64,000 nt of DNA from the NCBI GenBank assembly GCA_035550515.1, contig DASZOZ010000135.1, positions 21,556-85,555 on the forward strand, written 5' to 3'. A program made the position numbers and the translations under genes. Source of the stretch: DATARH01 sp035550515 (GTDB lineage: Bacteria; Pseudomonadota; Alphaproteobacteria; ATCC43930; CGMCC-115725). Below, one piece after another: positions 32,432 through 43,988 of the stretch. The number at the start of each line of letters is the position of its first letter. The stretch's first letter is position 1. The notes under the pieces were generated by a model. It was not told where the DNA came from and did not search any database. It worked only from the letters and a program-made list of their open reading frames with translations.

Positions 32432-33562
32432 CTACGCGCTCCGCGCAATGATTTCGCAAAAGATTTGCTCCAGCCGCCGCGACTGGGCGAACGCGTCGAA
32501 TTTCTCACGCGCGGCCCGGCGCGCCGCCGCGCCCATCCCGCGCGCGGCGTCGGGGTCGTCGGCGAGCCGCCGAAGCGCCGCGGCGAGCGTGGCGACATCG
32601 CCGGGCGGTACGAGCAGCCCAGTGCGGCCGTCCTCGACCGCCTCCGCGATCCCGGCATGCTTGGAGCCGATGACCGGAGCGCCCGCGGCCATCGCCTCCA
32701 GCACGACATTGGGCAGCCCTTCGGCGTCGCCGCTGGCGGTCTCGTGGCTCGGGACGCAGACCGCGAGCGCGCGTGCCATGCGCCGGCGCAGCTCGGCATT
32801 GGGCAGCCAGCCGGTGAACTCGATGCCGTGCAATCCTGCGGCCGCGTGCCGCAGGCTGCCCGCGATCGGCCCGTCCCCGACCAGCATCAACCGCTGGGGC
32901 CGTCCCTCCGCCGCAAGCCGGCGCATCGCCTCGATCAGCAGGTCGATCCCCTTTTTTTCGACAAAGCGCCCGGCGAACAGGAAATAGGGTGCATCGCCGG
33001 CGGCGGGCGCGTCCGCGCCGTCCGCCTCCATCTCGATGCCGTAGCGGTGAACCCGCAGCTTTTCGGGGGGGAAGCCGCGGGCCAGCAGCCGGTCGCGGAT
33101 AAAGTCGGACACGCAGATGAACAGCGCCGCCTCGCGCTGCAGCGCCGCCAGGCGGCGCCGGTAAATGGTCGGTACCAGGCGGCGGCGGTAATGCTTGTCC
33201 TTGGTGGCGTCGCCGCCGTGGAAATGCACGATCAGCGGCACCCGCAGCGCCCGGGCGAGCGGCAGCGCCAGCGCGCCGCCGCGGCCGAAATGCGCATGCA
33301 CCAGGCGCGGCGCCAGCGCGCACAGGTCGGGCTGTCCGGGGAGCGTCCCGAATTGCTTGAACAGGCCGCGGTCGAGCGCTCCGGCGATCCCCCGGCGCGC
33401 GAGGAACAGCGGCTCGACCTGAAGCTCCTCCAGACCGTCACCCCGATGGCGGCCCACCCATACGGGCCGCAATCGCTCGAAGCCGATATACAGCCGGCGC
33501 AGAAAATGCACCTCCGAACGCGGCACGATCCGGTCGCGGTAGACGAGGATCGTGTCGCTCAC
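32432..33562 (-). CDS. Family 4 glycosyltransferase
   Basis: A 376-residue GT-B enzyme. The N-terminal domain has LVHAHFGRGGALALPLARAL and VHFHGGDATK; the C-terminal GT4 domain has FLFAGRFVEKKGIDLLIEAM, LMLVGDGPI and the donor-binding EGLPNVVLEAMAAGAPVIG. It probably adds a hexose in cell-surface glycan synthesis. The GTG start lies in a GTGA overlap with the next upstream glycosyltransferase gene (33559-33562), so the pair is co-translated. The sugar donor and acceptor are unknown. It ends just past the 102-bp repeats. Confidence 0.92.
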   Translation of the reverse strand: MSDTILVYRDRIVPRSEVHFLRRLYIGFERLRPVWVGRHRGDGLEELQVEPLFLARRGIAGALDRGLFKQFGTLPGQPDLCALAPRLVHAHFGRGGALALPLARALRVPLIVHFHGGDATKDKHYRRRLVPTIYRRRLAALQREAALFICVSDFIRDRLLARGFPPEKLRVHRYGIEMEADGADAPAAGDAPYFLFAGRFVEKKGIDLLIEAMRRLAAEGRPQRLMLVGDGPIAGSLRHAAAGLHGIEFTGWLPNAELRRRMARALAVCVPSHETASGDAEGLPNVVLEAMAAGAPVIGSKHAGIAEAVEDGRTGLLVPPGDVATLAAALRRLADDPDAARGMGAAARRAAREKFDAFAQSRRLEQIFCEIIARSA

Positions 33563-34587
33563 GGGATCAGCGCCTCAAAACGTTGCGCCACCTCGTCCCA
33601 GCCGAGGCCGCGCTGCTTGGCCAGCGCGGCCTGATGCCAGCGCCGCCACAAACCGTCGTCGCGCAGCACGGCGATCGACGCCTCGACGAACGCGTCGTCG
33701 CTTGCCGCGACGCGGCCGGTCACGCGATCCAGAACCCGCTCCCCCACCGAGCCCAGCGGCGTGACGACCGCCGGCACACCGAATGCCTGCGCCTCGGCGA
33801 GCGCGAGACAGAACGTCTCGCCCGGGTCGCCGCGGTAAAGCATGGCCCTGGCGCCGGCCAGGACCTCGACCAGGTGATGGCGGCCCACCGGCTGATGCCG
33901 GTGGACCCCGGCTTCGCGCAGCCCCTCGGCACGCGCCAGGACGGCGTCGATCTGCGCGGCATGCTTGGCGGCGCCGCCATAGACCGCGGTGCCGCCGTAA
34001 ATGTGCAGTTCCGCGTCCGGCACCGCCGGCCTGATCCTGGCGACCCATAAATCGAGCAGCCAATCGAGCCCGCGCAGCGGGTTCGAGGTGAACACGGCGC
34101 GCGGCGCCGGCGGGTCGCGCGGCGCCGCCTGGCGGAACGGGTCGAGCACGCCATACGGGATCACCGCATGACCGCCGTCGAGGAGCCAGTGCGGGATCGT
34201 CGACGCATGGTAGGCGCCGGTGGCGACGAGCAGCGGGCGATACCAGGCAATCCGCATCGACAGGCGCGGCTTGCGCAGATAACCCGCCGGGTTGTGCAGC
34301 CACAGCAGCCGCCGCCGCGGCTGCGGCACCAGGCCGATGAGCCGATGCCCGCGATTGCCGATATAAAGATCGCAGGACCGGGGGACACCGCCGGCGACAT
34401 CCGCCCAGCGCACGCCGCGGTGGCGCAGCGAAGCGGCGCCGCGGCTGAAGGCTTGCACCTCGTGGCCCTGCGCCGCCAACGCCTCGGCCAGCGCGACGAA
34501 CGCCGTCTCGGCGCCGCCGAGCGGCCCTCGCTCCGCGCTTGCCCCATCAAAAGCGATCCCGTCATCGGCCATGACGATGCTGGCCAT
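33559..34587 (-). CDS. Glycosyltransferase (GT4-like)
   Basis: The 342-residue protein has a GT-B organisation: an N-terminal GPLGGAETAFVALAEALAAQGHEVQAFSRG motif, middle HNPAGYLRKPRLSMRIAWYRPLLV, and a C-terminal half with FTSNPLRGLDWLLDLW, YGGTAVYG and GDPGETFCLALAEAQAFGVPAVVTPLGSVGERV. Start ATG 34587 gives MASIVMADD and fits the family; further upstream in-frame codons lack conservation. It overlaps the downstream GT4 gene by four bases. It is transcribed divergently from the GT-A-type gene starting at 34731; the 143 bases between presumably hold both promoters. Role: cell-surface glycan assembly, by inference. Confidence 0.88.
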   Translation of the reverse strand: MASIVMADDGIAFDGASAERGPLGGAETAFVALAEALAAQGHEVQAFSRGAASLRHRGVRWADVAGGVPRSCDLYIGNRGHRLIGLVPQPRRRLLWLHNPAGYLRKPRLSMRIAWYRPLLVATGAYHASTIPHWLLDGGHAVIPYGVLDPFRQAAPRDPPAPRAVFTSNPLRGLDWLLDLWVARIRPAVPDAELHIYGGTAVYGGAAKHAAQIDAVLARAEGLREAGVHRHQPVGRHHLVEVLAGARAMLYRGDPGETFCLALAEAQAFGVPAVVTPLGSVGERVLDRVTGRVAASDDAFVEASIAVLRDDGLWRRWHQAALAKQRGLGWDEVAQRFEALIP

Positions 34588-34730
34588 AACACTTTTCCCA
34601 TCGGCGGCCCGGGATAAAACTACCTTGCCGCGGCACCGGCGCGCGAGCGCGGCGGTGCGGATGGGTTGCCCGGCAAGGCGCCGCATCACAGTATCGCCGT
34701 CGTCAGGCAGAACGGGCCGCGCCACGCCGG

Positions 34731-35642
34731 ATGACGACCGACCAACCCCCGTCACGCGAGCTGATCATCATCAGCGGCGCCGACAGCGGCTATTTTCCGC
34801 TGCTGCGCGACACGGTTCTCTCGGTACGCGCGCTCGACGCCGCCGTCGCGATCGGCATCCTCGATCTCGGGCTGCGGCCCGAGGAGCGGCAATGGCTCGC
34901 CGCGGCGCGGACATCGATCGTCCAGCCCGAATGGGATGTCGCGTTCCCCCATCGCAGCCGAATGCCCAATTCCTTCAAGGCGCAGGTGGCGCGGCCGTTC
35001 CTGCCGCGGCATTTCCCCGGTTACGACACGTATCTGTGGATCGACGCCGACGCCTGGCTGCAGGATTGGCGGGCCGTGGAGCTGTATCGTATGGCGGCCG
35101 GCCGGGACCGGGTGGCGATCAGCATCGAGATCGACCGCGCCTACAAACGGCATTTCAAGCGGCCGAAGCTCCTGGGCAGGACGCTGCCGTGGAAATGCTA
35201 TCGCGAGGCCTTTGGCTGGCGCGTCGCCGATCGGCTCGGGCGCAACCCCTTTGTCAATGTCGGGGTGTTCGCCCTGCATCGCGACGCGCCGCATTGGGAC
35301 GCCTGGGCGCGGTTGATCACGCAGGTGCTGCAGCGCACCCAGTTTTTCTATGTCGAGCAGATCGCGCTCAACCATGCGATCTTCGGGGACGGGCTTCCGG
35401 CCAATTTCCTTCCGGCGTACTGCAACTGGATGGTGGGCGATGCCGCCCCCGCCTTCGACCGCGCGCGCGGCCTGCTGGTCGAGCCCTATGCGCCGCACGA
35501 GACGATCGGCGTCGTCCACCTCGCCGGCAGCGATGCGAAGGACAAGGTGTTCCGCCTCGACTGCCTCGCCGACGGCCGGCTCGGCGGCGGCGTGGTGGAG
35601 ACACCACTGCGCTTCAGCGACATGCGCTCGCTGGTCGGATAG
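34731..35642 (+). CDS. GT-A-type glycosyltransferase (GT8-like)
   Basis: This 303-residue protein has the DxD metal/nucleotide motif at D105-A-D107 (YLWIDADAWL) and a GT8-like arrangement: ELIIISGADSGYFPLLRDTVLSVRAL at the start, NPFVNVGVFALHRDAPHW and a C-terminal GVVHLAGSDAKDK in which the His is a likely metal ligand. The GT8 family usually transfers galactose or glucose. It is divergent from two GT-B genes and convergent with a GT2 gene, 10 bases apart, so this is a small glycan-assembly cluster. Start ATG supported by family length; no obvious strong ribosome site. Confidence 0.85.
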   Translation: MTTDQPPSRELIIISGADSGYFPLLRDTVLSVRALDAAVAIGILDLGLRPEERQWLAAARTSIVQPEWDVAFPHRSRMPNSFKAQVARPFLPRHFPGYDTYLWIDADAWLQDWRAVELYRMAAGRDRVAISIEIDRAYKRHFKRPKLLGRTLPWKCYREAFGWRVADRLGRNPFVNVGVFALHRDAPHWDAWARLITQVLQRTQFFYVEQIALNHAIFGDGLPANFLPAYCNWMVGDAAPAFDRARGLLVEPYAPHETIGVVHLAGSDAKDKVFRLDCLADGRLGGGVVETPLRFSDMRSLVG

Positions 35643-35652
35643 TTCGGCGCTT

Positions 35653-36417
35653 TCACTCCTTTTCCAGCCGCGCCTTCAGGTAGGACAGGATCGGGTACAG
35701 CCCGGCGCAAAGCGCGATCAGAAAACCGTAGGGTCCCTCGCGGTAGCCTTGCCGGGCGATGTAGCACTTCCAGAAACGCGTGAAGATGCGCCGCACGTTG
35801 CGCCGATAGCTGCCGATATTGCCGCTTTCGCGCAGGTCTTTGGCGCGCGCCGTGGTGTAGCGGTTGAGCCGCGCCAGCATGTCGGAGATGTCGCGATCGA
35901 CGTAATGGGTGAGCCGCCCGTTGAATGTCGGTCCCTGCGAGCCGGACAGCGTCACCTCGGGATGCACGCGCTCGTCGCCCCAGCGTTTGGCGCCGTGACG
36001 GTAGAAGCCGGCAAAGGCCCCCTTGCCGAACGACGCACCCCAGCCGTAGCGGACCAGCCGGTCGCCGATATAGTTGTCGACCGGGATCAGATGCCACGAC
36101 ACGGTCGAGTGCTCCGCCGTCCGCCGGATTTCCTCGGCCAGCGCCTGCGGTATCCGCTCGTCGGCGTCCACCTCGAGCACCCAGGCCCCGGTGCACGCAT
36201 CGATGCCCGCGTGCCGGCGCGGCCCCTCGCGCTCCCACGCCCCCTCGATGATCCGCGCTTGAAACAGCCGGGCGATGTCTTTCGATTTATCCGTGCAGCG
36301 ATCGAGCACCACCACGACTTCGTCGCAAAAGCCGACGGTCTTCAGGCATTCGGCGAGTTGGGCCTCTTCGTTGTGCGCAACGACGACGGCGGAGATCAGC
36401 GGGCGCCCGCCGCTCAC
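35653..36417 (-). CDS. Family 2 glycosyltransferase (WaaE/LgtF-like)
   Basis: A 254-residue GT-A transferase with ISAVVVAHNEEAQLAECLKTV at the N-terminus, the DxD motif D84-A-D86 (LEVDADERIP), DRCTDKSKDIA and GIDACTGAW. This pattern matches beta-1,4-glucosyltransferases of lipopolysaccharide cores (WaaE/KdtX). The C-terminal segment (YGFLIALCAGLYPILSYLKARLE) is hydrophobic and may associate with the membrane. The GTG start at 36417 is accepted on family length. Likely builds the lipopolysaccharide core; no other core genes are close apart from the three glycosyltransferases. Confidence 0.9.
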   Translation of the reverse strand: MSGGRPLISAVVVAHNEEAQLAECLKTVGFCDEVVVVLDRCTDKSKDIARLFQARIIEGAWEREGPRRHAGIDACTGAWVLEVDADERIPQALAEEIRRTAEHSTVSWHLIPVDNYIGDRLVRYGWGASFGKGAFAGFYRHGAKRWGDERVHPEVTLSGSQGPTFNGRLTHYVDRDISDMLARLNRYTTARAKDLRESGNIGSYRRNVRRIFTRFWKCYIARQGYREGPYGFLIALCAGLYPILSYLKARLEKE

Positions 36418-36594
36418 GCCGGCTCGCCCGCCTTCCGGGATTGCGCGATGCGGGCCGCGGCCGCATCGCAGGGCGGCCTATCCATCACCGACGGCGTTAT
36501 AACGCGGCCCCGCTCGCCTTGCCAAGCAAGCGCCGGGCCTCTACCTCTAACGGACCCAGCTAATGACCCAGGCGCTTTGGCCGAGACGGTGACG

Positions 36595-37473
36595 ATGAGC
36601 GATAGCGGTTTTGTCGTGCTCGAGGACCGCGCGGTGCTGGCGATCGGCGGCCCCGACCGAACGGACTTCCTGCAAGGCCTGGTCTCGAACGACGTGACGC
36701 GGGTCGGCAGCGAACGCGCCGTGTACGCCGCGCTGCTGACCGCGCAGGGAAAATACCTGCACGACTTCATCCTCGCCGCGCGCGACGGAACGATCTGGCT
36801 CGACGCCGAAGCGGCGCGCCTCGCCGATCTGAAGCGGCGCCTCGCCATGTACCGGTTGCGCGCCAAGGTGACGCTCGACGAGCGCCCCGACCTGGCGGTG
36901 GCCGCGGTCTTCGACGGCCGGATGCTCGGCCTGCCGCGCGAGCCCGGTGCCACCCGCCTGCTCGACGGCGGCATCGCCTTCACCGACCCGCGGCTCGCCG
37001 CGCTCGGTGCCCGGGTCGTCCTGCCGCGCGGCGATATCCGGCCGGTGCTCGCCGCGGCCGGTGCACGCGAGGCCGATATCGCCGAATACGACCGGCGGCG
37101 CCTGGCGCTCGGCATCCCCGACGGCAGTCGCGACCTGGTGCTCGACAAGACCATCCTGCTCGAAGCCGGGTTCGACGAACTGAACGGCGTCGACTGGAAC
37201 AAGGGCTGCTATATCGGCCAGGAACTCACCGCCCGCACCAAGTATCGCGGGCTCATCAAGCGGCGGCTGTTTCCGGTGCGGATCGACGGGCCGGCGCCGG
37301 AACCCGGCGCGCTGGTGCTGCAAGACGGGCATGAGGCCGGCGAGATGCGGTCGAGCCGCGACGGCCTGGGGCTGGCGGTGTTGCGGCTGGAGGCGATCGG
37401 CAAGGGCGGCCTGACCGCCGGAGATGCCGCGATCCAGCCGATGACGCCGGAGTGGATGCGCCTGCCGGCGTGA
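36595..37473 (+). CDS. ygfZ: YgfZ/GcvT-like folate-binding Fe-S maintenance protein
   Basis: YgfZ is a folate-binding protein that supports iron-sulfur enzymes such as MiaB. The 292-residue product has the hallmark KGCYIGQE at residues 203-210 with its conserved Cys, LQGLVSNDV and QGKYLHDFIL in the N-terminal barrel, and NGVDWNKGC before the motif. It lacks the aminomethyl-transfer signature of GcvT proper and no glycine-cleavage genes accompany it. Start ATG 36595 follows GAGACGG; no in-frame ATG lies further upstream in a conserved region. It stands alone and is followed by an unusual palindromic element. Confidence 0.9.
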   Translation: MSDSGFVVLEDRAVLAIGGPDRTDFLQGLVSNDVTRVGSERAVYAALLTAQGKYLHDFILAARDGTIWLDAEAARLADLKRRLAMYRLRAKVTLDERPDLAVAAVFDGRMLGLPREPGATRLLDGGIAFTDPRLAALGARVVLPRGDIRPVLAAAGAREADIAEYDRRRLALGIPDGSRDLVLDKTILLEAGFDELNGVDWNKGCYIGQELTARTKYRGLIKRRLFPVRIDGPAPEPGALVLQDGHEAGEMRSSRDGLGLAVLRLEAIGKGGLTAGDAAIQPMTPEWMRLPA

Positions 37474-37502
37474 CCCGAAACCGGTGCGTCGCTCGAAATT
37501 AC

Positions 37503-37633
37503 CCGTGTCATTCCAGGGCATCGCGCATGAACACGGCCCTCCAAAAGCCCGTTCCAACGCCGGCGACACCTTGGATGAGCCCGTGTTCATGGGTTCCGGG
37601 TTCGGCCCTGCGGACCGCCCCGGAATGACACGG
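37503..37633. repeat. Nested palindromic element (different family)
   Basis: Outer ends ccgtgtcattcc (37503-37514) and ggaatgacacgg (37622-37633) are perfect 12-base inverted repeats; inside, catgaacacgg (37526-37536) and ccgtgttcatg (37581-37591) form a second perfect 11-bp pair. The 131-base unit sits between the convergent ygfZ and ppdK genes and differs in sequence from the 'ggccgggcttgacccggcc' family. Confidence 0.75.
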
Positions 37634-37671
37634 TACGCACGATGGTCACGCCGCCCGGCGGCGGGCTAGGG

Positions 37672-40353
<2,682 letters not shown>

Positions 40354-40373
40354 GTCGGGATCATCCTCTGGGG

Positions 40374-40396
40374 ATGGCCGGGTCAAGCCCGGCCAT
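40374..40396. repeat. Short palindrome between glyS and ppdK
   Basis: atggccggg-tcaag-cccggccat (40374-40396) is a perfect 9-bp hairpin belonging to the main dispersed family. It lies in the 73-base gap between glyS and ppdK. Confidence 0.7.
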
Positions 40397-40426
40397 GACG
40401 ATGAAGCTGCTGTATGTGTCTGAGCA

Positions 40427-42556
40427 CTAGCCCTCGATCTGGGAGAAATCGGCGATCTGGTTCATCGTGTTGCGAATGCGCGTCAGCAGCCGCAGCCGGT
40501 TCACGCGCAGTTCCTTTTCTTCAGTATTAACAGTCACTTTCTCAAAAAATTCATCAACCGGCTTGCGCAGGCGGGCGAGCACGGCCAGCGAGACGTCGAA
40601 TTTCTCGTCGGCCAGCGCTGCGCCGACACCGTCGCCGACTTCCATAAGCCGGCCGGCGAGAGCCGCTTCCTCGGCATCCCGCAGCAGGTCGGGAGCAAAT
40701 TCCTGGCCGTAGTGGACATTATCGCGCCGCTCTTCGATCGACACGATATTGGCGGCGCGGCGATACGCCGTCAGCAGGTTCCCGCCGTCATCCGTCGCGA
40801 GAAAATTCTTCAGCGCGGCGACTTTGGACAAAAGACGGACAAGGTCGGACTCACGCCCCGTCGCGCCGACCTGCTCGAAGGCGGCGGCTATCAGGTCGTG
40901 ACGAACCCCCTGCTCGCGCAGATGGACTTTCAGGCGGTCGGCGACAAACGCCAGCAGTTCGCCGCAAACGGCCTGGGCTGTTGGTCTTTCCAGCCCCAGA
41001 CCGATCGTCCCGAACACAAAGGCGTCCATCAGCGACAGCCGAAGACGGTTTTCCAGGATGACGCGGATCACCCCCTGAGCGGCGCGACGCAGCGCAAAGG
41101 GATCGCCGGAACCCGTCGGCTTCTCTCCGGCGGAGAAGAACGCGACGAGCGCATCGATCTTGTCCGCGAGGGTGACCGCCATGCTTTCGGGTGCGGACGG
41201 GCAGGTGTCGTTCGGGCCGAGCGGCTTGTAATGGTCGGCGATGGCATCGGCGACGCGGGCGTCTTCGCCGTCGTTGAGCGCGTCGTAGCGGCCCATCACG
41301 CCTTGCAGCTCGGGGAACTCGCCGACCATGCCGGTCGAGAGATCGGCCTTCGCCAGCCGTGCGGCGCGGATACAGCGGTCGCGAAAATCGTCAACGGCCT
41401 GCGCCGGGGCAACGCGTTGGGGAGCGAGTTGCTCGGCAAGGTATCCGGCGAGCTTCTCCATCCGCTCGACCTTGTCGTACACGCTGCCGAGCTTCTCGTG
41501 ATAGACGCGCTGCCTGAGCGCGTCGACCCGGTCTTCCAGGCGGATCTTGCGGTCCTGGTCCCAGAAGAAGCGGGCGTCCGAGAGGCGGGCGCGCAGCACC
41601 CGCTCGTTGCCGGCGGCGATGGTCTTGCCGCCGTCCGGCGTCACATTGTTGGCGACGAACAGGAAACGCGGCGCCGGAGCCGTCTCCGCGTTAAGGCAGG
41701 AGAAGTATTTCTGGTGGGTGCGCATCGCGGTCGCCAGCACCTCGGGCGGCAAGCCGTCGGGCAGCGGGCGCACGAAATCGGCGTCGATCGAACCGATCAG
41801 CACGACCGGGTATTCGACCAGCCCGGTCACTTCCTCGAGCAAGCTTTCATCCGGCTTGACCGTCAGCCCCTCCGCCGCTGCGAGCCTGGCGAGGTCGCGC
41901 TCGATGACGGCGCGGCGCGCGGCCCGGTCGAGCACGACATGCGCCTTCGCTAGTCGGGCGCGGTAATCGCCGGCATCGGCGACCTCGATCGGCTCGGGCG
42001 CCAGGAAGCGGTGCCCGCGCGTCGTCCGGCTGACCGGCACCGCGCCGAGCGGCAGGGCCAGCACCGCGCCGTCGAACAGGCAGACGACCGAATTGAGCGG
42101 CCGCACCCAGCGCAGCCCGGATGCCGGGTAGCGCATCGATTTCGGCCAGGACAGCGCGGTCATCGCCGCGTGCAGTAGCTCCGGCAGCACCTCGGCAGTC
42201 GCGCGGCCGGCTCGTTTCAGGACCGCGAAATAGAACTCGCCGCGATCGGTGGCGCGCCGCTCGCCCTGGTCGATCGAGTGCAGCCCGGCGGCGCGCAGGA
42301 ACCCGTCGAGCGCCTGTTGCGGCGCCCCGACGCGCGGGCCACGCCGCTCCTCCGCGCGATCGGGTTGGCGCGCCGGAATACCGTCGGCGATCACCACCAG
42401 CCGGCGGGGCGTCACATGCCCCTCGATCGTCGCCGCCGGGATATCCGCGGCCGCGAGCCGGTCGCGCACCAGGCCGACCAGCTCCTCGATCGCCCGCCGC
42501 TGCATCCGCGCCGGGATTTCCTCGGACAGCAGTTCGAGCAGGAGTTCGCTGGTCAC
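40427..42556 (-). CDS. glyS: Glycyl-tRNA synthetase beta subunit
   Basis: GlyS pairs with GlyQ in the heterotetrameric bacterial glycyl-tRNA synthetase and provides tRNA recognition. The product is 709 residues from GTG 42556, which gives the family start TSELLLELLSEEIPARMQ. Conserved stretches include RWVRPLNSVVCLFDG, AMRTHQKYFSCL, AGNERVLRARLSDARFFWDQD and the HD/anticodon-like C-terminus with EEKELRVNRLRLL. A longer in-frame start is created by palindromic repeats upstream (42589-42715), giving duplicated MAGSSPAK, and was rejected. GAGG lies 9 bases before the GTG. It is between glyQ and ppdK. Confidence 0.96.
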   Translation of the reverse strand: MTSELLLELLSEEIPARMQRRAIEELVGLVRDRLAAADIPAATIEGHVTPRRLVVIADGIPARQPDRAEERRGPRVGAPQQALDGFLRAAGLHSIDQGERRATDRGEFYFAVLKRAGRATAEVLPELLHAAMTALSWPKSMRYPASGLRWVRPLNSVVCLFDGAVLALPLGAVPVSRTTRGHRFLAPEPIEVADAGDYRARLAKAHVVLDRAARRAVIERDLARLAAAEGLTVKPDESLLEEVTGLVEYPVVLIGSIDADFVRPLPDGLPPEVLATAMRTHQKYFSCLNAETAPAPRFLFVANNVTPDGGKTIAAGNERVLRARLSDARFFWDQDRKIRLEDRVDALRQRVYHEKLGSVYDKVERMEKLAGYLAEQLAPQRVAPAQAVDDFRDRCIRAARLAKADLSTGMVGEFPELQGVMGRYDALNDGEDARVADAIADHYKPLGPNDTCPSAPESMAVTLADKIDALVAFFSAGEKPTGSGDPFALRRAAQGVIRVILENRLRLSLMDAFVFGTIGLGLERPTAQAVCGELLAFVADRLKVHLREQGVRHDLIAAAFEQVGATGRESDLVRLLSKVAALKNFLATDDGGNLLTAYRRAANIVSIEERRDNVHYGQEFAPDLLRDAEEAALAGRLMEVGDGVGAALADEKFDVSLAVLARLRKPVDEFFEKVTVNTEEKELRVNRLRLLTRIRNTMNQIADFSQIEG

Positions 42557-42588
42557 GGTGCATGCCTCGGCGATTTTAATCGGCCCCT

Positions 42589-42715
42589 TGGCCGGGCTTG
42601 ACCCGGCCATCCAAATCTCCTTGGCCGGGCTCGACCCGGCCATCCACGTCTTCCCGTCCGCATCCGGTCACCTGCCGACAAAGACGTGGATGCCCGGATC
42701 AAGTCCGGGCAAGGC
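42589..42715. repeat. Cluster of three dispersed palindromes between glyQ and glyS
   Basis: tggccgggcttgacccggcca (42589-42609) is repeated nearly identically at 42622-42642. A third form, gcccgga-tcaag-tccgggc (about 42692-42710), follows, and atccacgtc (42642-42650) pairs with gacgtggat (42683-42691). These hairpins lie in the glyQ-glyS spacer. Confidence 0.75.
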
Positions 42716-42737
42716 GGCAGAGGCACCGCAGGGACCA

Positions 42738-43637
42738 TCACCCCGCCTCCGCCAGCCAGGCCTCGCAGCAGGCGCGGGCGAGCGCGCGGACGCGGCCGAT
42801 ATAGGCGGCGCGCTCGGTAACGCTGATCACGCCGCGCGCGTCGAGCAGGTTGAAGATATGGCTCGATTTGAGGCACTGGTCATAGGCCGGCAGCGGCAGC
42901 GGCGGGCTGTTCTCGGCGCCCTTGCCGAGCAGCGCGTTGCATTCGTTCTCGGCGTCGACGAAGTGCCGGAACAGCATTTCGGTGTTGGCGCGTTCGAAAT
43001 TATAGGCGGAGAACTCGCGCTCGGCGCGCAGGAAGACGTCGCCGTAGCTGATCCGGCCGGCCCCCTCCAGCCCGTTGAAATTGAGGTCGTAGACGCGCTC
43101 GACGCCCTGCACGTACATCGCCAGGCGTTCGAGCCCGTAGGTCAGCTCGGTCGAGACCGGATCGCATTCGATGCCGCCGACCTGCTGGAAATAGGTGAAC
43201 TGGCTGACCTCCATGCCGTCGAGCCAGACCTCCCAGCCAAGCCCCCAGGCACCCAGGGTCGGGCTCTCCCAATCGTCCTCGACAAAGCGGATGTCGTGGC
43301 GCGACGCATCGATGCCGATCGCCGCGAGGCTGTCGAGATAAAGAAGCTGGCTGTCGGCGGGCGACGGCTTCAGGATCACCTGGAGCTGGTAGTAGTGCTG
43401 CAGCCGGTTGGGGTTGTCGCCATAGCGGCCGTCGGTCGGCCGGCGCGACGGCTGCACATAGGCCGCCTTCCACGGCCGCGGGCCGAGCGCGCGTAGCGCG
43501 GTCGCCGGGTGAAAGGTCCCCGCCCCCACCTCCATGTCGAGCGGCTGCAGGATCACGCAGCCCTGCGCCGCCCAGTAGCGCTGCAATTCGAGGATCAGCC
43601 CCTGAAAGCCCTTGGGATTGCCCGCCACCGCCATCAT
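42738..43637 (-). CDS. glyQ: Glycyl-tRNA synthetase alpha subunit
   Basis: GlyQ is the catalytic subunit of the bacterial alpha2-beta2 glycyl-tRNA synthetase. The 299-residue product contains the class II motif regions GFQGLILELQRYWAAQGCVILQPLDMEVGAGTFHP, KAAYVQPSRRPTDGRYGDNPNR and DIRFVEDDWESPTLGAWGLGWEVWLDGMEV. These stretches are almost invariant in the family. The first two codons are both ATG; either may start. glyS follows after a 181-base palindrome-filled gap and a zinc-ribbon gene precedes it by 10 bases. Confidence 0.97.
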   Translation of the reverse strand: MMAVAGNPKGFQGLILELQRYWAAQGCVILQPLDMEVGAGTFHPATALRALGPRPWKAAYVQPSRRPTDGRYGDNPNRLQHYYQLQVILKPSPADSQLLYLDSLAAIGIDASRHDIRFVEDDWESPTLGAWGLGWEVWLDGMEVSQFTYFQQVGGIECDPVSTELTYGLERLAMYVQGVERVYDLNFNGLEGAGRISYGDVFLRAEREFSAYNFERANTEMLFRHFVDAENECNALLGKGAENSPPLPLPAYDQCLKSSHIFNLLDARGVISVTERAAYIGRVRALARACCEAWLAEAG

Positions 43638-43647
43638 CCGCTTCCGG

Positions 43648-43887
43648 TCAGCGCGGCTGCGGGCAGCCGGCGCGCCCGCAATGCCGCGCGCTGCTCGCGA
43701 TATAGGCGCCGCAGCTTTTGCAGGCCACCAGGTCCTCGGCCTCGATCAGCGGCCGCGGGCCCGCGCCCGCCGGCGGCGGACGGTGCGGCGGAGTGGGCGT
43801 CTGCAGCCGGTTGAACGCCTTCACGACATGCCACGCGGCGAAAACCACGATGAGGATGACAAACAGTTCGGGGATACCGGCGAACAT
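43648..43887 (-). CDS. Membrane-anchored zinc-ribbon protein of unknown function
   Basis: This 79-residue protein has one predicted N-terminal membrane segment (residues about 6-25, IPELFVILIVVFAAWHVV), a Pro-rich linker (TPTPPHRPPPAGAG) and a small zinc-ribbon-like tail with C56, C59, C70 and C75. I do not know a function; small anchored zinc-ribbon proteins are common beside glyQ in alphaproteobacteria. It is 10 bases upstream of glyQ and probably its operon partner. The ATG has only a weak ribosome site. Possibly recruits a cytoplasmic partner to the membrane. Confidence 0.8.
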   Translation of the reverse strand: MFAGIPELFVILIVVFAAWHVVKAFNRLQTPTPPHRPPPAGAGPRPLIEAEDLVACKSCGAYIASSARHCGRAGCPQPR

Positions 43888-43988
43888 CGTCGTGGTTTAA
43901 GAGCCGCCGCGCGCAGGGTCAACAGAGCCGTCATCGGCTGGGACAAGTGCGGCACGCTTGATAGAGTACGCCTCGATAACTTCGACCG

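Noticed and set aside
42557..42643. Upstream extension of glyS with repeated MAGSSPAK
   Set aside because: Encoded entirely by palindromic repeats; GTG 42556 gives the family start.
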